A stretch of DNA of 8,234 bases from Devosia sp. GTDB taxonomy: Bacteria; Pseudomonadota; Alphaproteobacteria; Rhizobiales; Devosiaceae. This document shows positions 6,902-8,234 of this stretch, piece by piece; the stretch's first letter is position 1; each line of letters starts with the position of its first letter. The DNA lies in NCBI GenBank assembly GCA_011322005.1, contig DROE01000228.1, forward strand, positions 1 to 8,234, given 5' to 3'. Both the position numbers and the translations under genes were made by a program. The notes beneath the pieces are model-generated. The model searched no databases, was not told where the DNA came from, and saw only the letters and a program-made list of their open reading frames with translations.

Positions 6902-7813
6902 ATGTACGCGTCCAGATGTCTTGCCTCGATTTCTCTTGCGGCCATGGTATTTACCGGAGCCGCCCTTGCCGGTGCTCCCAATGTCGCCACTGACATCATG
7001 CCGGTGCATTCACTCGTGGCGCGCGTTATGGAAGGTAAAGGGGCCCCCTCCCTCATCGTCGCTCCGGGGGCAAGCCCGCACGAGTACAGCCTGCGCCCGT
7101 CCGAGGCGCGTATCTTGCAGGAGGCGAAACTGGTCTTTCTGGTCACCGCTGAATTGACACCATGGCTGGATGGAGCAATTGAAACTCTGGCCGGCGGGGC
7201 CACAGTGATCGAACTGCTGGAAACCGACGGGACGACAAAATTGCCGCTACGGGAGAACGCCCTGTTTAAGGCGCATCAACAAGGGGACGACCCCGACAGT
7301 GACACGCATGACCCCCATGCATGGCTTTCCCCCGATAACGCCGAAATCTGGCTGAATGCGATTGCTGTTGCGCTTGCAAGCGCCGATCCGGACAATGCAA
7401 ATGCCTATCTGGCAAACGCCTCTGCCGGGCGCATGGAAATTGAGGCGCTCAAGGGGGAGATTAACACCGTGCTGGAGCCGCTGCGCGGCGGAAAATTCAT
7501 CGTTTTCCACGACTCCTTCCAGTATTTCGAGGCGGCTTTTGATTTTCCCGCATCCGGCGCAATTTCGCTTTCAGACGCCCGCGATCCCAGCCCGGCACGC
7601 ATTGCCGAAATCCAGACCTACATCGCAGATCAGGGTGTGGCCTGCGTCTTTGCCGAACCGCAATTCAATCCCGGGATTATTGCTGCCTTTGCGGATGAAA
7701 CCAAAGTACAAACAGGGGTTATGGATCCGCTCGGCGCTGACCTTGAACCGGGTACCGGTCTTTACCCGCAACTGATGCGCAGGCTTGCGACCGCGCTGAC
7801 GGGATGCCTTTGA
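6902..7813 (+). CDS. znuA: Zinc ABC transporter, periplasmic zinc-binding protein ZnuA
   Basis: ZnuA captures zinc in the periplasm and delivers it to ZnuB. From the chosen start it is 303 aa, with a signal peptide at about residues 1-23 (hydrophobic core LASISLAAMVF, likely cleavage after ALA). Metal-ligand positions of the cluster A-I binding-protein family are present: His60 in GASPHEY, His139 in DPHAWL, His203 in VFHDSFQYFE, and Asp275 in MDPLG. Cys248 and Cys302 match the positions of the C-lobe disulfide known in E. coli ZnuA. The loop before His139 (about 122-138) is acidic and has only two histidines, whereas most ZnuA proteins have a His-rich loop here. The start at 6902 gives a normal signal peptide but has no Shine-Dalgarno. 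Upstream in-frame starts at 6881 and 6794 fall in the operator and inside zur. Divergent from zur and probably under the same operator. Confidence 0.93.
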   Translation: MYASRCLASISLAAMVFTGAALAGAPNVATDIMPVHSLVARVMEGKGAPSLIVAPGASPHEYSLRPSEARILQEAKLVFLVTAELTPWLDGAIETLAGGATVIELLETDGTTKLPLRENALFKAHQQGDDPDSDTHDPHAWLSPDNAEIWLNAIAVALASADPDNANAYLANASAGRMEIEALKGEINTVLEPLRGGKFIVFHDSFQYFEAAFDFPASGAISLSDARDPSPARIAEIQTYIADQGVACVFAEPQFNPGIIAAFADETKVQTGVMDPLGADLEPGTGLYPQLMRRLATALTGCL

Positions 7814-8039
7814 GGGGGTTTTTGCCCGGTGGTGACTTCTTGGCGTCGCTGGGTTTGTCCCAAACAGGCGTTATCGCGAGGGGCAAAATAAGGATATCAG
7901 AAAGAAGAGCAAAGGCGCACACGACACGAGCAACAGGAACACCGGCAACAAGGAGGCCGAAATCGGAGGTGCCGGAGTTAATGTTACTTACCCGAACGCC
8001 GGTGAGGTGACGGTTGTTACCTCGCACGGAAAGTTCAAA
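7814..8039. other. Stretch without a recognisable gene between znuA and the phage-like fragment
   Basis: No convincing coding region is seen. A minus-strand frame (7719-8027, 102 aa) has a hydrophobic stretch (FGLLVAGVPVARVVCAFALL) but starts without a ribosome site, runs into the 3' end of znuA and matches no family I know. A plus-strand frame stays open from about 7835 to the window end but has no early start codon and a strongly basic, low-complexity composition. The part from about 7880 to 8040 is richer in A on the plus strand than the flanking genes. I find no clear terminator for znuA; GGGGGTTTTTGCCC just after its stop allows only a very short stem. Confidence 0.5.
8002..8025 (+). other. 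Strong hairpin of unknown role
   Basis: GAGGTGAC (8004-8011) and GTTACCTC (8016-8023) form an eight-pair stem with one G-U pair around a GGTT tetraloop. It extends by one further U-G and one G-C pair to 8002-8025. The wobble pairs work only in RNA read from the plus strand; on the minus strand they become C-A mismatches. No T-run follows, so it is not a standard terminator. It may be part of a repeat end or a structured transcript, or chance. Confidence 0.4.
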
Positions 8040-8126
8040 TTAAAGCTTCCGGTATTCCAGCCCGCCCGGCACATGCGGATCGCCCTCGATGTCGCAGAAC
8101 AGATCACCCGCGCGGTTCCAGTTCAC
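8040..8126 (-). pseudogene. Short frame with a RecB-like nuclease type motif (TM0106-like), possible gene fragment
   Basis: A minus-strand frame offset by one base from the phage fragment reads VNWNRAG, then on to GGLEYRKL and a TAA at 8040-8042. The core GDLFCDIEGDPHVPGGLEY resembles, from memory, the acidic motif (FFDIEGDP, then GLEYLFG) of the TM0106 family of putative RecB-like nucleases. Only about 28 codons are present and the usual LFG continuation is missing, so at most this is a remnant. The same bases may instead continue the phage protease after a one-base insertion near 8127. Both readings are tentative. Confidence 0.25.
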
Positions 8127-8234
8127 CGGCGCGCCAAAGCTCGCGGCCCGCTTCGGGTTTGGAGACCTCAAAACGGTGAACCTGGTAGCCGATGGAGACT
8201 GCCCGGATGTGCCCGGCCTGGATGTCGCGCCAGA
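8104..8234 (-). pseudogene. Fragment of a phage prohead (head maturation) protease
   Basis: Read on the minus strand from the window edge, 42 codons end in TGA at 8104-8106. They contain DIQAGHIRAVSIGYQVHRF, then KPEAGRELWRAGELEP. This follows the conserved block of HK97/Mu-type prohead proteases, in which an AGxIRxVSxGY segment is followed by a charged stretch, then WRA and WEP. In intact family members the sequence continues past EP with an I/V-S segment and a further domain; here it stops after EPRG. The fragment is therefore cut at its 3' side, and its 5' side lies outside the window, so the gene may extend but cannot be complete. It may be frameshifted: in the next frame WRA would continue as VNW, closer to the usual V-D-W-E-P. 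I read this as prophage debris next to the zinc locus. The family call comes from motif memory, without a search. Confidence 0.55.

Noticed and set aside
7719..8027. A 102-aa minus-strand frame with a hydrophobic segment.
   Set aside because: One third is antisense to znuA, there is no ribosome site, and no family is recognised; kept only as part of the description of the gene-free stretch.

Overview
The window is high-GC bacterial chromosome. It most resembles an alphaproteobacterium, probably Rhodobacterales or a close relative. That rests on recalled similarity of the Zur, ZnuC, ZnuA and phosphoglycolate phosphatase proteins to Rhodobacteraceae homologues and has not been checked by a search. 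Almost all of it reads as well-known families. I see no clearly new multi-gene system.

Layout. Positions 2-1567 (+) hold the C-terminal third of a bacterial alpha-2-macroglobulin, cut by the window edge but keeping its thioester motif. It overlaps by ATGA with pbpC (1564-3696, +), a complete bifunctional class A penicillin-binding protein 1C. This is the classic envelope-defence and repair pair. After a 216-bp gap comes a HAD phosphatase of the phosphoglycolate phosphatase type (3913-4572, +), followed by a palindrome with a T-rich tail that is probably its terminator.

Positions 4821-7813 are a complete high-affinity zinc-uptake locus. On the minus strand zur, znuC and znuB form a translationally coupled operon: zur/znuC share ATGA and znuC/znuB overlap by 11 bp. 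Divergently, znuA encodes the periplasmic zinc-binding protein. A near-palindromic AT-rich site at 6881-6897, between the two starts, is a good candidate Zur operator. ZnuA captures zinc in the periplasm, ZnuB is the permease and ZnuC the ATPase. Zur with zinc would shut off both transcripts from the shared site.

The right end (7814-8234) has no intact gene. A minus-strand fragment reads as a piece of a phage prohead (head maturation) protease, ending in an early stop. A second minus frame next to it carries a motif that recalls a RecB-like nuclease family. A strong 20-24 nt hairpin lies nearby. This end looks like decayed mobile or phage DNA next to the zinc locus, and is the least ordinary part of the window.
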